A stretch of 64,000 nucleotides of DNA from Prevotella sp. E15-22. GTDB taxonomy: Bacteria; Bacteroidota; Bacteroidia; Bacteroidales; Bacteroidaceae. The stretch lies in NCBI RefSeq assembly GCF_023204875.1, contig NZ_CP096247.1, positions 62,001 to 126,000 of the forward strand. The letters run 5' to 3'. Below are positions 51,577 through 60,459 of the stretch, in pieces (position 1 is the stretch's first letter; every line of letters begins with the position of its first letter). The position numbers and the translations under genes are program-made. Below the pieces are notes generated by a model, which was given only the letters and a program-made list of their open reading frames with translations, searched no databases and was not told where the DNA came from.

Positions 51577-51993
51577 ATGGATATGACAAAAGATAAAGCC
51601 CTTGAGGAACTGTTCTTCGCCCAGAAGCCGCAATTCACAGACAATGCCGACTTCATGGCGGCGCTCACCAAGCGTCTGGATGCCGTAGAGTTTATCAAGC
51701 AGCATCAGGAGGCAACCATCCGTCGCTATAAGATGGTGATGGTGGCCGCATTCGTCGTGGGCATCATCAGTGGTGCCCTTGCCATTGCCCTTGTCCTCTC
51801 TTCGCCTGCCGAGCCCCTCTTTACCTTCAGCATACAGAGTGCGTTCCTATTGTGGGTTGCCGAGAACTCGCGCCTTATCGTTGCCACAGCCATTGCTCTG
51901 CTGATGACGATAGGCACCATCAGCATCATTGGCAACGTGCAGGATATTCAGCGGATGCGCAGTCGGATAAAGATGGATATGACGTGCTGTTAA
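51577..51993 (+). CDS. small membrane protein, probable sigma-factor partner
   Basis: A 138-residue protein. Residues 1-50 are a soluble helical segment (DKALEELFFAQKPQFTDNAD), followed by two transmembrane helices at about 52-75 and 98-116 and a short basic tail. It starts 5 bp after the sigma factor stop. The size and layout fit an anti-sigma or DUF5056-like partner, but no known anti-sigma domain is visible. Its stop codon shares bases with the stop of the convergent MFS gene (TTAA at 51990-51993). Confidence 0.7.
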   Translation: MDMTKDKALEELFFAQKPQFTDNADFMAALTKRLDAVEFIKQHQEATIRRYKMVMVAAFVVGIISGALAIALVLSSPAEPLFTFSIQSAFLLWVAENSRLIVATAIALLMTIGTISIIGNVQDIQRMRSRIKMDMTCC

Positions 51994-53246
51994 TGCACTG
52001 AGGCGTTCAGGTTTCTCTTCAAGAAGAAACTCTTGGTGGCCATGAAGAACAGGGCCACACCTGATGCGTTGATCAGCACAACCGTCCAGAAGGCGGCAGA
52101 ATAGCTCATCAACTCTGAGATGACACCACCCAAAAGGATGCCCAGTCCCATGCCGATGTCCCACGAGATGAGGATGGTGCTGTTGGCAGTGCCTCGCTGG
52201 TTGTTGCTGGCCACGCAGATGGTCATGTTCTGGAAGGCAGGCCACATATGACCATTACCCAGGCCAATGAGCAGTGCCGAGCCATAGTAGCCAATGATAA
52301 TGGACCATTGATAACTGACCAATGACAGTTGGTTGAGCGTGGGCATCAGTATAAATAAGGTATAGCCCACTAAAGAAATCACCATGCCGCTACCAGCATT
52401 AAACGTCAGACGTCCCTGTCGCAAGGCCTTTCCTCCCTGCAGGCGCGAAAGGATCAGTCCCACACTGCACAGCATGAAGTAGGTACCTGTGCCGCCAGTA
52501 ATGCCCATCACCTCCTTGCCATAGATAGCCAGATAGTTGCTCAGTACACCAAAGCTGAAGCCAAAGGCCACCATGTTCAGACCCAGAAGCCAGCCACGCA
52601 GCAGAAAGAAGCGGTCCCATGAAAGGGTCTGCGGCTTGTTCTTAGCATTGCAGTCGTCCTTCTGTCGATTGGATGTCGGCTGTTTGGTCTTCACCGTGGC
52701 ATCAGTGAGCCAACCGGCACAGGCCACAGCCAGCGCCAGCCAGAAGATCAACTCAAAGCTGTTAGTGAACTTATAGATGAAGATGCCCACCGTGGGTGCG
52801 ATGGCCATTGCCAGGTTGTTCGACAATCCATAATAGCCGATGCCCTCCGTTCGTCTGCTGCTGGGCAGTACGTCGATGGCCACGGTTGAGTTGGCCACTG
52901 TCAGTGCTCCGAAGGGCCCGCCATGCAGTGTTCTCACGATGGTGAACAGAAGGAGCGACGAGGCTGCCAGATAGCCAGCAAAGAAGATGGCGAAGGCCGA
53001 GAAGCACACCATCAGCACAGTCTTGCGAGGAAAGGTGTCGACCACATAGCCACTGAACGGGCGCACCACCAGCGCCGTGATGGTATAGCCAGAAAGTACC
53101 AGGCCTATCACGTCCTTGGTAGCACCGAAGTGCTCACTCAGGTAGAGTGGCAGCAGTGGTGTCAGCACATAGAAGGCGAAGAACAACGAGAAGTTGGCTG
53201 CCATCACCTTGCAGTAGTTGCGGTTCCAAAGTTTGTCTTGTGTCAT
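51990..53246 (-). CDS. MFS transporter
   Basis: A 418-residue major facilitator protein with twelve hydrophobic segments. The first loop has GLVLSGYTITALVVRPFSGYVVDTF (in outline), with the conserved Arg-Pro and Gly residues of drug-efflux-type MFS members, followed by FPRKTVL. A soluble Lys/Asn/Gln-rich loop near residues 190-215 separates the two halves. It probably exports a drug or metabolite; the substrate is unknown. Minus-strand TAATTTTG (53255-53262) lies 9 bp upstream as a possible -7 box, giving a very short leader. Confidence 0.88.
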   Translation of the reverse strand: MTQDKLWNRNYCKVMAANFSLFFAFYVLTPLLPLYLSEHFGATKDVIGLVLSGYTITALVVRPFSGYVVDTFPRKTVLMVCFSAFAIFFAGYLAASSLLLFTIVRTLHGGPFGALTVANSTVAIDVLPSSRRTEGIGYYGLSNNLAMAIAPTVGIFIYKFTNSFELIFWLALAVACAGWLTDATVKTKQPTSNRQKDDCNAKNKPQTLSWDRFFLLRGWLLGLNMVAFGFSFGVLSNYLAIYGKEVMGITGGTGTYFMLCSVGLILSRLQGGKALRQGRLTFNAGSGMVISLVGYTLFILMPTLNQLSLVSYQWSIIIGYYGSALLIGLGNGHMWPAFQNMTICVASNNQRGTANSTILISWDIGMGLGILLGGVISELMSYSAAFWTVVLINASGVALFFMATKSFFLKRNLNASVH

Positions 53247-53306
53247 GTTGGGTGCAAAATTACGAAAAAAAACATAATTCGTAATTCATTATTCGCAAAA
53301 AAGTAG

Positions 53307-53314
53307 TACCTTTG
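53307..53314 (+). promoter_or_regulatory. -7 element for the PurF-like gene
   Basis: TACCTTTG (53307-53314), 30 bp before the ATG; the -33 box is not clear. Confidence 0.55.
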
Positions 53315-53344
53315 CACTCGCAAACAAAAACAGCGATAACAACT

Positions 53345-54817
53345 ATGGGCGGATTTTTCGGAACCATTTCCACTAAAGACTGCGTAAACGACTTGTTTTA
53401 CGGCACTGACTACAATTCTCATCTTGGTACAAAACGAGCTGGTCTTGTGACCTTCGACAAAGAAAAGGGCTTTAGCCGTAGCATCCACTCGTTGGAGCGC
53501 GACTATTTCCGCTCAAAGTTTGAAGACGAGCTTCACGAGTTTGCTGGCAATCAGGGCCTGGGCGTCATCAGCGACACCGATCCCCAGCCCATCATCATCA
53601 ACTCGCATCTGGGTCGTTATGCGGTGGTCACCGTAGCAAAGATCAACAACCTGCGCGAGATTGCCGACGAGCTCCTGGCGCAGCGCATGCATCTGAGCGA
53701 GCAGAGCGCTAACAACCTGAATCAGACAGAGCTTGTGGCTTTGCTTATTAACATGGGAAGTACATTCGTAGAGGGCATCAACATGGTATACCGCAAGATT
53801 AAAGGTTCATGTTCGATGCTCATTTTGACTGAAGACGGTATCATTGCCGCTCGTGATGTGCTGGGTCGTACGCCTATTGTCATCGGAAAGAAAGAAGTGC
53901 ATAAGATGTCACCCATCGGTACTGATGACTGGGAGAAAGCCTATGCCGTGAGCAGCGAGACCACCAGCTTTCCCAACCTTGATTACAAACCCGTGCGCGA
54001 CCTTGGTCCTGGTGAGATTGTGCGCCTGCATGCCGATAGCTTCGAGGTACTGCAGCCTGCCTTCAAACGTTGCCAGATTTGTTCGTTCCTCTGGGTTTAC
54101 TATGGCTTCCCCGCTTCTTGTTATGAAGGCATCAATACAGAATATGTACGCGAGAAGAACGGTCGCATGATGGGCGAGCGCGATGATATCGAGGCCGACC
54201 TGGTGTGTGGCATTCCCGATTCTGGCGTTGGTATGGCCCTGGGTTATGCCGAAGGTTCTGGTATCCCCTATAAGCGTGCCGTGCTGAAGTACACACCCAC
54301 CTGGCCACGTTCGTTTACTCCTGGCAATCAGAGTCGTCGTGACCTTGTGGCCAAGATGAAACTCATTCCCAATGCAGCCCTGCTGAAGGACCAGCGCGTG
54401 GTGTTCTGCGACGACTCTATCGTTCGTGGCACGCAGTTGCGCGACAATGCCCGCGAGTTTGTTCAGAACGGTGCCAAGGAGGTACACGTGCGTATCTCAT
54501 GTCCGCCTCTGGTCTATGGCTGTCCGTTCATCGGCTTTACCAACAGCAAGAGCGACCTTGAGCTCATCACCCGTCGTATCATTCGCGACTTCGAGGGCGA
54601 CGACAAGGCGAAGCTCGATAAGTATGCACAGACCGACTCGCCCGAGTATAAGCGCATGGTCGATGAGATTGCGCGCCGTCTGGGTCTCACCTCACTGAAG
54701 TTCGCCCGTATCGAGGACCTCATCGAGTCAATCGGTCTGCCTAAGAGTCAGGTGTGCACCCATTGCTTCGATGGCAGCAGCTACGACCAGCAGGGTGATG
54801 GCGAGTTCTTTGGATAA
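53345..54817 (+). CDS. PurF-like amidophosphoribosyltransferase lacking the N-terminal Cys
   Basis: A 490-residue protein with the two-domain plan of glutamine PRPP amidotransferase. It begins MGGFFGTIS where PurF has MCGI-G: the catalytic Cys exposed after Met removal is Gly here. The phosphoribosyl half is intact: VVFCDDSIVRGTQLRDN near residue 353 is the PRPP loop. Cys clusters (RCQICS, ISCPPLVYGCP, VCTHCF) could hold an iron-sulfur cluster as in Bacillus-type PurF. It may use free ammonia, another amine, or act in regulation. A second ordinary PurF elsewhere is likely. The frame upstream of 53345 lies before or at the promoter. Confidence 0.85.
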   Translation: MGGFFGTISTKDCVNDLFYGTDYNSHLGTKRAGLVTFDKEKGFSRSIHSLERDYFRSKFEDELHEFAGNQGLGVISDTDPQPIIINSHLGRYAVVTVAKINNLREIADELLAQRMHLSEQSANNLNQTELVALLINMGSTFVEGINMVYRKIKGSCSMLILTEDGIIAARDVLGRTPIVIGKKEVHKMSPIGTDDWEKAYAVSSETTSFPNLDYKPVRDLGPGEIVRLHADSFEVLQPAFKRCQICSFLWVYYGFPASCYEGINTEYVREKNGRMMGERDDIEADLVCGIPDSGVGMALGYAEGSGIPYKRAVLKYTPTWPRSFTPGNQSRRDLVAKMKLIPNAALLKDQRVVFCDDSIVRGTQLRDNAREFVQNGAKEVHVRISCPPLVYGCPFIGFTNSKSDLELITRRIIRDFEGDDKAKLDKYAQTDSPEYKRMVDEIARRLGLTSLKFARIEDLIESIGLPKSQVCTHCFDGSSYDQQGDGEFFG

Positions 54818-54840
54818 GACATCAGAAACATACATCATAA

Positions 54841-54884
54841 AAACAACAGGGATGTTCCATTGTGAACATCCCTGTTGTTTTTTA
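54841..54884 (+). terminator. bidirectional terminator between convergent genes
   Basis: A perfect 17-bp stem (54841-54857 with 54864-54880, key bases CAGGGATGTTC/GAACATCCCTG), a 6-nt loop, and a T-tract. A-tract on the left makes it usable by the GNAT-like gene on the other strand. Confidence 0.9.
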
Positions 54885-54904
54885 TTATCTAGTCTCTTGT
54901 TCCT

Positions 54905-56041
54905 TTAAAGATCCTTTCTATAGCAGCGGTGACGGCGATGCTGGCGACTCTCCAAGTACTGCCACTGCGAGCGGACAGCCTCGTTATCCTCCATCTGAGG
55001 CATGGCCTCGGCATAGCGGAAGCCGTAGCGCTGGAACTGCTGGATAAGGTCGTTGAAGATGAGTGAGTTGGCACCCTTCTGGCGATACTCAGGCAGCACG
55101 CCTATCAACAGGAGGTCGACGGTGTCGGTCTTGTGCCACTTCAGGATGCGCAGCAGCTGCCACCAGCCGAAGGGGAACAGACGACCGTCGCGCGTCTTCT
55201 GCAATGCACGTGAGAACGAGGGGAAGGTAACACCGAAGCCAATCATCTCGTCGCCATCCATCACAGCGGTGATGAGGTTGGTATCGGCAATCTTGATATA
55301 GTCGTTCACCAGCTTGTCTATCTGGCGGTCTGAAAGTTGCGAATAGCCGTAGAGGTTCTTATAGGTGGCATTGACCAACTCGAAGACCTTGCGGCCCCAG
55401 CCCTCTTTTTGCAGTTCGTGACTGGTAAAATGGCGAACCTGCAGGCCATAGCGACGCGTAATCATGTCGGCAATCTTGGCAAACTTATCGGGCACCACCT
55501 CAGGCACCTTAACCAGATATTCCATATAGTCGTTGTCCTTGCGGAAGCCGCCCAACTGCTCCATGTGCTGAGGATAGTAGGGATAGTTGTAGTTCACATA
55601 CATCGTAGACAGTTCCTCGAAACCCTCCACCAGCATGCCTTCGCGGTCGGTATCGATGAATCCTAACGGACCAGCCATCTCGTTCATGCCCTTGGCGCGG
55701 CCCCAGTCCTCAACGGCCTTAAGCAGCGCAGCCGACACCTCGATATCGTCGATGAAGTCGAACCAACCGAAGCGCACCTGGTTGATGTTCCATCGCTCGT
55801 TGGCGCGTCTGTTGATGATAGCAGCCACGCGGCCCACCATCTTGCCATCACGAAAGGCCATGAAATACTCCGACTCGCAGCACTCGAACGAGGGGTTCTT
55901 ACTGCGCTGAAGGGTAGACATCTCGTCGAAGAACAAATAGGGAACGGCATACTCATTGCCACGATAGAGGTCGTAGTAGAACTGAATAAACTGTCGTAAC
56001 TGCTTTCGGTTAGTTACTGTTACTATCTCAATTTTACCCAT
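54905..56041 (-). CDS. GNAT-like N-acetyltransferase family protein
   Basis: A 378-residue protein from MGKIEIVTVTNRKQL; nine upstream in-frame codons are unnecessary. The N-terminal half has ECCESEYFMAFRDGKMVGRVAAIINRRAN (in outline), a GNAT-type strand region. The C-terminal half has LLLIGVLPEYRQKGANSLIFNDL, resembling the acyl-CoA pyrophosphate loop (Gln/Arg-x-x-Gly-x-Gly/Ala). Such double-GNAT-like proteins are common in Bacteroidota and uncharacterised. Substrate unknown. It is transcribed alone from a good promoter, divergent from the thiamine operon. Confidence 0.72.
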   Translation of the reverse strand: MGKIEIVTVTNRKQLRQFIQFYYDLYRGNEYAVPYLFFDEMSTLQRSKNPSFECCESEYFMAFRDGKMVGRVAAIINRRANERWNINQVRFGWFDFIDDIEVSAALLKAVEDWGRAKGMNEMAGPLGFIDTDREGMLVEGFEELSTMYVNYNYPYYPQHMEQLGGFRKDNDYMEYLVKVPEVVPDKFAKIADMITRRYGLQVRHFTSHELQKEGWGRKVFELVNATYKNLYGYSQLSDRQIDKLVNDYIKIADTNLITAVMDGDEMIGFGVTFPSFSRALQKTRDGRLFPFGWWQLLRILKWHKTDTVDLLLIGVLPEYRQKGANSLIFNDLIQQFQRYGFRYAEAMPQMEDNEAVRSQWQYLESRQHRRHRCYRKDL

Positions 56042-56087
56042 GGTATATATGGAAAAACGTTTTCTCAATTAAAGTTTTTACGAGATG

Positions 56088-56118
56088 CAAAGGTAACCAT
56101 TTTTGGTGAAATGGCAAA
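56088..56118 (-). promoter_or_regulatory. promoter of the GNAT-like gene
   Basis: Minus-strand TACCTTTG (56088-56095) and TTTG (56115-56118), 19-bp spacer. Confidence 0.72.
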
Positions 56119-56145
56119 ACGTAATCCACATTTTTTGTCGATATG

Positions 56146-56177
56146 TTTGGCAGGGTGGGAGATAATGCGTAACTTTG
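56146..56177 (+). promoter_or_regulatory. promoter of the thiamine uptake operon
   Basis: TTTG (56146-56149), 20-bp spacer, TAACTTTG (56170-56177). The start near 56183 places the whole riboswitch in the leader. Confidence 0.82.
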
Positions 56178-56187
56178 CATCCGCAAT

Positions 56188-56265
56188 TCAAGGGGTGCCC
56201 GAAGGTTCGGGCTGAGATGATACCCTCTAACCTGATTCGGATCATGCCGGCGTAGGGATGGAAAG
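56188..56265 (+). promoter_or_regulatory. TPP (THI-box) riboswitch
   Basis: The conserved aptamer parts are all present: GGGGTGCCC, GGCTGAGATGATACCC (CTGAGA core at 56212-56217), AACCTGATTCGGATCA, and TGCCGGCGTAGGGA. It binds thiamine pyrophosphate and represses the genes downstream. Between it and the ATG at 56356 is a hairpin CGCTTT/AAAGCG (56306-56311 with 56323-56328). That hairpin lacks a T-tract, so control may be at translation start. Confidence 0.95.
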
Positions 56266-56355
56266 CATATCAAACAAGCCCCGTTTTATTTAAAGTAAAA
56301 AGACTCGCTTTAGCACTTTTACAAAGCGTAGCGACTAAAAAAGGAAAGAAAAGGA

Positions 56356-58788
56356 ATGAAGAAGATTCTTTTTGTATTGATGGCATTCATCAGTGTGAAT
56401 GCAACAGCACAGAAGTTTAGTAATCCTGCAAAGGCAATCGTCGACTCCATCAGATTACAGCAACTGCAGGAAGTAACGGTGGATGGTGTACGCTCAAGAA
56501 CAACGGGTACCCCACGCACCACTCTCTATCAGAGAACACTGAGCAACTTCGCCAGCTCTGGTCAGGAACTGCCCTTCCTCTTTGCTCGCACGCCAGGTGT
56601 GATGGCCTGGAGTGAGAACGGACTGGGCACTGGAACCACCTATATGCGTATTCGTGGCGCTGGTGACTCGCGCATCAACGTAACTATCGATGGCGTGCCC
56701 CTCAACTCGCCTGAGGACCAGTGCGTGTTCTGGGCCAACATGAACAGCTATGCAGCCTTGTTGAACAGCGTGGATATTCAGCGTGGCGTGTGCTCGTCGA
56801 CCAATGGCGACGGTGCCTTTGGAGGTGCCATCTCGCTGCAGACAAAAGCCCCCTCGCGCAAGGCTGGTGGCGAACTGTCGGCCTCGTATGGTGCCTATAA
56901 CACCTATAACCTGGGTGGCAACTTCTCAACGGGTCTGCTGTGGAACCACCTGATCTTCGACGGTGCCTATCACGAGACCAACACAGACGGCTATATCCAC
57001 GGCACTGACGGACGCAGTGGCTCTTACTATGGTGGACTGACCTGGTTGGACGATGATTTCATGATTCGCTATAAGAACATCGGCAACTTCGAAAAGACGG
57101 GTCAGGCCTGGAATGCCGTTACTGCTGGCGACAACGACTACAGTATCATGGACGGCTGTCTGGACGATGGCACATGGAGCTATAACCTGCCCACAGGCAT
57201 CAAGACCTACGAGGACCTCTACAACGCAGGTCTAGGTCGCTACAACACACTCTACGAGACGCTGACATACGGCAGCAACGGCAATCTGTTTGAGAAGGAT
57301 GCTGACGGCAACTACGTGACCCACCGCTGGGAGATGGCCGACGGCTCTTACTGGCCCAAGACCACGGATAACTTCTGGCAGAACCATAACATCCTCTCGC
57401 TGTCATACCAGATCACCAACAACCTGTCGGCCTCGGCCTCGCTGCACTATACCCACGGCTATGGCTACTACAAGGAGTTCCGCTATCACAAGAAGGCTGG
57501 CGAGAAGTTTGGTCTGAGTACCAACACCAAGACCGACTTCGTGCGCAAGAAGGGACTGGAGCAGGATACTTACGGCATGGTGGGCCACCTGCACTATTAC
57601 GACAGTCGCTGGAACGTGGTGGGCGGCTTCTCTGTTCAGCAGTTCGATGGCAACCACTTCGGCTATATCACCTATATCAAGGACGAGGCCCTGCGTGAGC
57701 AGTATCTGTCCAATGGCGACCACAAATACTACGACTCTGACGCACGGAAGTTTGATGGCAACATCTATGTGAAAGGCGACTATCTGCTGACCCATGACTG
57801 GGTAACCAATGGCTGGTATCTGACGGGCGACTTGCAGTATCGTCATGTGAACTACAAAACAGACGGTATCAACGACCGTTTCGTGCAGGGAACCGACGGC
57901 CTATGGCACAACCAGACGCTGAACATCAACGAGAAGTACAACTTCGTGAACCCCAAGGTGGGCGTCAAGTGGCACCACGAAACACGTTCAGGAAGAAACA
58001 ATCACACTGCCTTCGCTACTGTTGCCATGAGTCATCGTGAGCCTGAGCGCAACAACTTCACGGACAACTACAAATATCCCAATCCCAAGGCCGAGCAGGT
58101 GATTGACTATGAACTGGGTTATCACTATTCAACTCGTAATTTCTATTTCGATGCCACGCTCTACTATATGGACTTCAAAGACCAGCTGGTGCAGACGGGC
58201 GAGTTGAGCGATATTGGCGAGAAGTTGACCACCAACATCGCAAAGTCCTATCGCGCAGGTATCGAACTGGCTGCCAACTGGCGTATCTGCAAACTGCTCA
58301 CCCTGGAGGGTAATGCAGCCCTGAGTCAGAACAAGATCAAGGACTTCGACGAGATGGTGGAGGTTGACTGGACCAGAAACGCAGCTACGTTCCACTACGA
58401 CAACTCAACCTTGGCCTATTCGCCCTCAGCCATCCTCAATGGTATGGTTCATTTCAACTATAAGGGCCTGCAGGCCACCTGGCACACCAACTATGTGAGT
58501 CGCCAGTACCTGGACAACACTGAGAACAAAGACCGTTCGCTGCCTGCCTTCAGCTTCAGCAACCTGAAGTTCACCTATACCTCGAAGGTCACGAAGGTGT
58601 CGCCCCTCCACGAGGTGGTGCTGGGTCTGCAGTTCAACAACCTGTTCGATGCCCACTATGCCACCAGCGGCTGGGTCTATTCAGCTATTCTCTCAGGCAC
58701 ACACCCCAACGAGAACCGTTACTACCAAATGGGCTTCGTGCCCATGGCTGGTCGCACGGCCATGGCCAACCTCACACTGAGATTCTAA
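56356..58788 (+). CDS. TonB-dependent receptor, probable thiamine uptake (OMP-thi)
   Basis: An 810-residue outer-membrane receptor with signal peptide ending VNATAQ. The TonB-box-like LQEVTVDGVRS lies near residue 36. The plug domain has LFARTPGVMAWSENGLGTGT and MRIRGAGDSRINVTIDGVP. The remaining 600 residues form a 22-strand barrel ending MANLTLRF with terminal Phe. It lies directly under a TPP riboswitch and before PnuT, the pattern of Bacteroidota outer-membrane thiamine transporters. Substrate assignment rests on the riboswitch and neighbour. Confidence 0.9.
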   Translation: MKKILFVLMAFISVNATAQKFSNPAKAIVDSIRLQQLQEVTVDGVRSRTTGTPRTTLYQRTLSNFASSGQELPFLFARTPGVMAWSENGLGTGTTYMRIRGAGDSRINVTIDGVPLNSPEDQCVFWANMNSYAALLNSVDIQRGVCSSTNGDGAFGGAISLQTKAPSRKAGGELSASYGAYNTYNLGGNFSTGLLWNHLIFDGAYHETNTDGYIHGTDGRSGSYYGGLTWLDDDFMIRYKNIGNFEKTGQAWNAVTAGDNDYSIMDGCLDDGTWSYNLPTGIKTYEDLYNAGLGRYNTLYETLTYGSNGNLFEKDADGNYVTHRWEMADGSYWPKTTDNFWQNHNILSLSYQITNNLSASASLHYTHGYGYYKEFRYHKKAGEKFGLSTNTKTDFVRKKGLEQDTYGMVGHLHYYDSRWNVVGGFSVQQFDGNHFGYITYIKDEALREQYLSNGDHKYYDSDARKFDGNIYVKGDYLLTHDWVTNGWYLTGDLQYRHVNYKTDGINDRFVQGTDGLWHNQTLNINEKYNFVNPKVGVKWHHETRSGRNNHTAFATVAMSHREPERNNFTDNYKYPNPKAEQVIDYELGYHYSTRNFYFDATLYYMDFKDQLVQTGELSDIGEKLTTNIAKSYRAGIELAANWRICKLLTLEGNAALSQNKIKDFDEMVEVDWTRNAATFHYDNSTLAYSPSAILNGMVHFNYKGLQATWHTNYVSRQYLDNTENKDRSLPAFSFSNLKFTYTSKVTKVSPLHEVVLGLQFNNLFDAHYATSGWVYSAILSGTHPNENRYYQMGFVPMAGRTAMANLTLRF

Positions 58789-58804
58789 AGAAAACCACTG
58801 CAGT

Positions 58805-59401
58805 ATGATGGAATTCCTCTCTTCCCAGTGGCTCGACATACTGACCACGATACTCGGCCTGATCTATATCTGGCTCGAGTATCGTGCTCATATTGCCCTT
58901 TGGGTGATAGGTGTCATCATGCCAGCCCTCGACATCGTGCTCTATTGGCAGCACGGCCTCTATGGCGATGCTGGTATGGCGTGCTACTATACCTTTGCCG
59001 CCCTTTATGGCTTCTATGTGTGGAAGTTTGTAAAGACGCGCAAGAAGAAGGAGCCGCTGCCCATCATCTTCATGCCTCGACGACAGTATCTGCCCACCAT
59101 CGTGTTTTTCTTTGTGGCGTGGGCTGCCGTCTATTATGTACTCGTCACGTGGACCGACTCTACCGTGCCCCTGCTCGACTCCTTTACCAATGCCCTGTCG
59201 TTTGTGGGCTTGTGGGCCTTGGCTCGAAAATATGTGGAGCAATGGGTGTTCTGGATGGTGGTCGATGGCGTGTGCACCTTTCTATATATTAAGAAAGGCA
59301 TACCTTTCAAGGCCATGCTCTATGGTCTTTATGTTGTAATCGCCATTGCCGGCTATCTTAAGTGGAGAAGCATGGCAAAGACGGTGAAAAGCAATCGGTA
59401 A
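58805..59401 (+). CDS. pnuT: PnuT/PnuC-family thiamine transporter
   Basis: A 198-residue membrane protein with about seven hydrophobic segments. It begins with a family-typical SSQWLDILTTILGLIYIWLEY and WQHGLYGDAGMACYY, and ends with VVDGVCTFLYIKKGIPF and MLYGLYVVIAIAGYLKWR. PnuC-type carriers move nicotinamide riboside or thiamine by facilitated diffusion with intracellular trapping by phosphorylation. The TPP riboswitch points to thiamine. It starts 16 bp after the receptor stop and ends 5 bp from the convergent peptidase gene. The thiamine pyrophosphokinase gene that usually follows is absent here. Confidence 0.88.
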   Translation: MMEFLSSQWLDILTTILGLIYIWLEYRAHIALWVIGVIMPALDIVLYWQHGLYGDAGMACYYTFAALYGFYVWKFVKTRKKKEPLPIIFMPRRQYLPTIVFFFVAWAAVYYVLVTWTDSTVPLLDSFTNALSFVGLWALARKYVEQWVFWMVVDGVCTFLYIKKGIPFKAMLYGLYVVIAIAGYLKWRSMAKTVKSNR

Positions 59402-59406
59402 TCTTA

Positions 59407-60381
59407 TTATTTCTCTGTAAAGAGCACCTGCAAGAGTGTTTGTCCCACGGCCTTCAGTGTGGCAGGGTCGATGTGGTCCATGTCGTCGCTGATGGTGTGC
59501 CATGTGGGGCCGAAGTTGCTCTGCTCGCAGTCAGGATAGCAGGGGATGATGTCGATACAGGGAATGCCGGCCTGGTTCACAGGCACGTGGTCGTCAGTGA
59601 TGGTGCCACCGTCGGCCTGTGGGAACATACTGCTATAGCCTGCTATGGTGGCGGCTTTCCACACACGGTCTACCACGTTCTTGGCATAAAGAAGCGACAC
59701 GCCCTCCTGATAGAAACGGGCACCCTGGCCGCCTACCATGTCGAGCAAGATGCCATAGCGGTAGGTCTTGCCGTTCAACTCCTTATGAATATTTTTTGCC
59801 CAGTATTGTGCACCCAGCGCCCATGAGTCGCTCTGGTGTTCAGTGCCCCAGTCCTCAGCGTCGAAGCACACGAAGTCGACACCAACAGGCAGTCGGCAGG
59901 TGTCGGCACTCAGCACACGAGCCAGCTCCAGCATCACGGCCACGCCGCTGGCACCGTCGTTGGCAGCCAGCACAGGCTTCTGGTGGTTGGCCTCGTCAGG
60001 GTCGTTGTCGGCCCAGGGTCGGCTGTCCCAGTGGGCGCATATCAGGATGCGCTGCTGCAGCTCAGGCTGATAGTGGGCCGTGATGTTATTGCTCTGTAGG
60101 GGCGTGCCGTCGAAGCCCGTCAGGGTGGCGCGCTGTTCGCTCACCTCCAGTCCGTAGCTCCTAAACTTATCCATAATCCACTGTCCGCACTGCTCGTGGG
60201 CCTCGCTGTTCATGGTGCGAGGACCAAAGTCGCATTGCTGCTGACAGAAAGTAAAGGCCGAGTCGGCCGAGAACTGTTGTGCCACCAGCGCATCGTCCGC
60301 TGCGTCGGCACTTTTTTTATGTTTGTCTCCACAAGCTGCGCATAGGAGTGTCACACTCAAAAGAATCAATAACTGTTTCAT
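59407..60381 (-). CDS. M28-family zinc peptidase / glutaminyl cyclase-like lipoprotein
   Basis: A 324-residue lipoprotein with signal MKQLLILLSVTLLCAAC. The M28 zinc ligands are visible: CAHWDSRPWAD (His and Asp), ANDGASGVAVMLELAR (bridging Asp), CFDAEDWG (Glu pair), LDMVGGQGARF, and the final His in TWHTISDDMDHID. FGPRTMNSEAHEQCG is a conserved early segment of the glutaminyl-peptide cyclotransferase-like branch. It may cyclise N-terminal Gln or act as an aminopeptidase in the periplasm or on the surface. A promoter lies just upstream; it is a single-gene unit. Confidence 0.87.
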   Translation of the reverse strand: MKQLLILLSVTLLCAACGDKHKKSADAADDALVAQQFSADSAFTFCQQQCDFGPRTMNSEAHEQCGQWIMDKFRSYGLEVSEQRATLTGFDGTPLQSNNITAHYQPELQQRILICAHWDSRPWADNDPDEANHQKPVLAANDGASGVAVMLELARVLSADTCRLPVGVDFVCFDAEDWGTEHQSDSWALGAQYWAKNIHKELNGKTYRYGILLDMVGGQGARFYQEGVSLLYAKNVVDRVWKAATIAGYSSMFPQADGGTITDDHVPVNQAGIPCIDIIPCYPDCEQSNFGPTWHTISDDMDHIDPATLKAVGQTLLQVLFTEK

Positions 60382-60400
60382 ATTTTCGTTTTTGGTGGTG

Positions 60401-60432
60401 CAAAATTAAACATAATAATCCATATATTCAAA
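60401..60432 (-). promoter_or_regulatory. promoter of the M28 peptidase gene
   Basis: Minus-strand TAATTTTG (60401-60408) and TTTG (60429-60432) with a 20-bp spacer. Confidence 0.72.
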
Positions 60433-60459
60433 TGTCTCATCATCTTTCTTGGCATAGTT

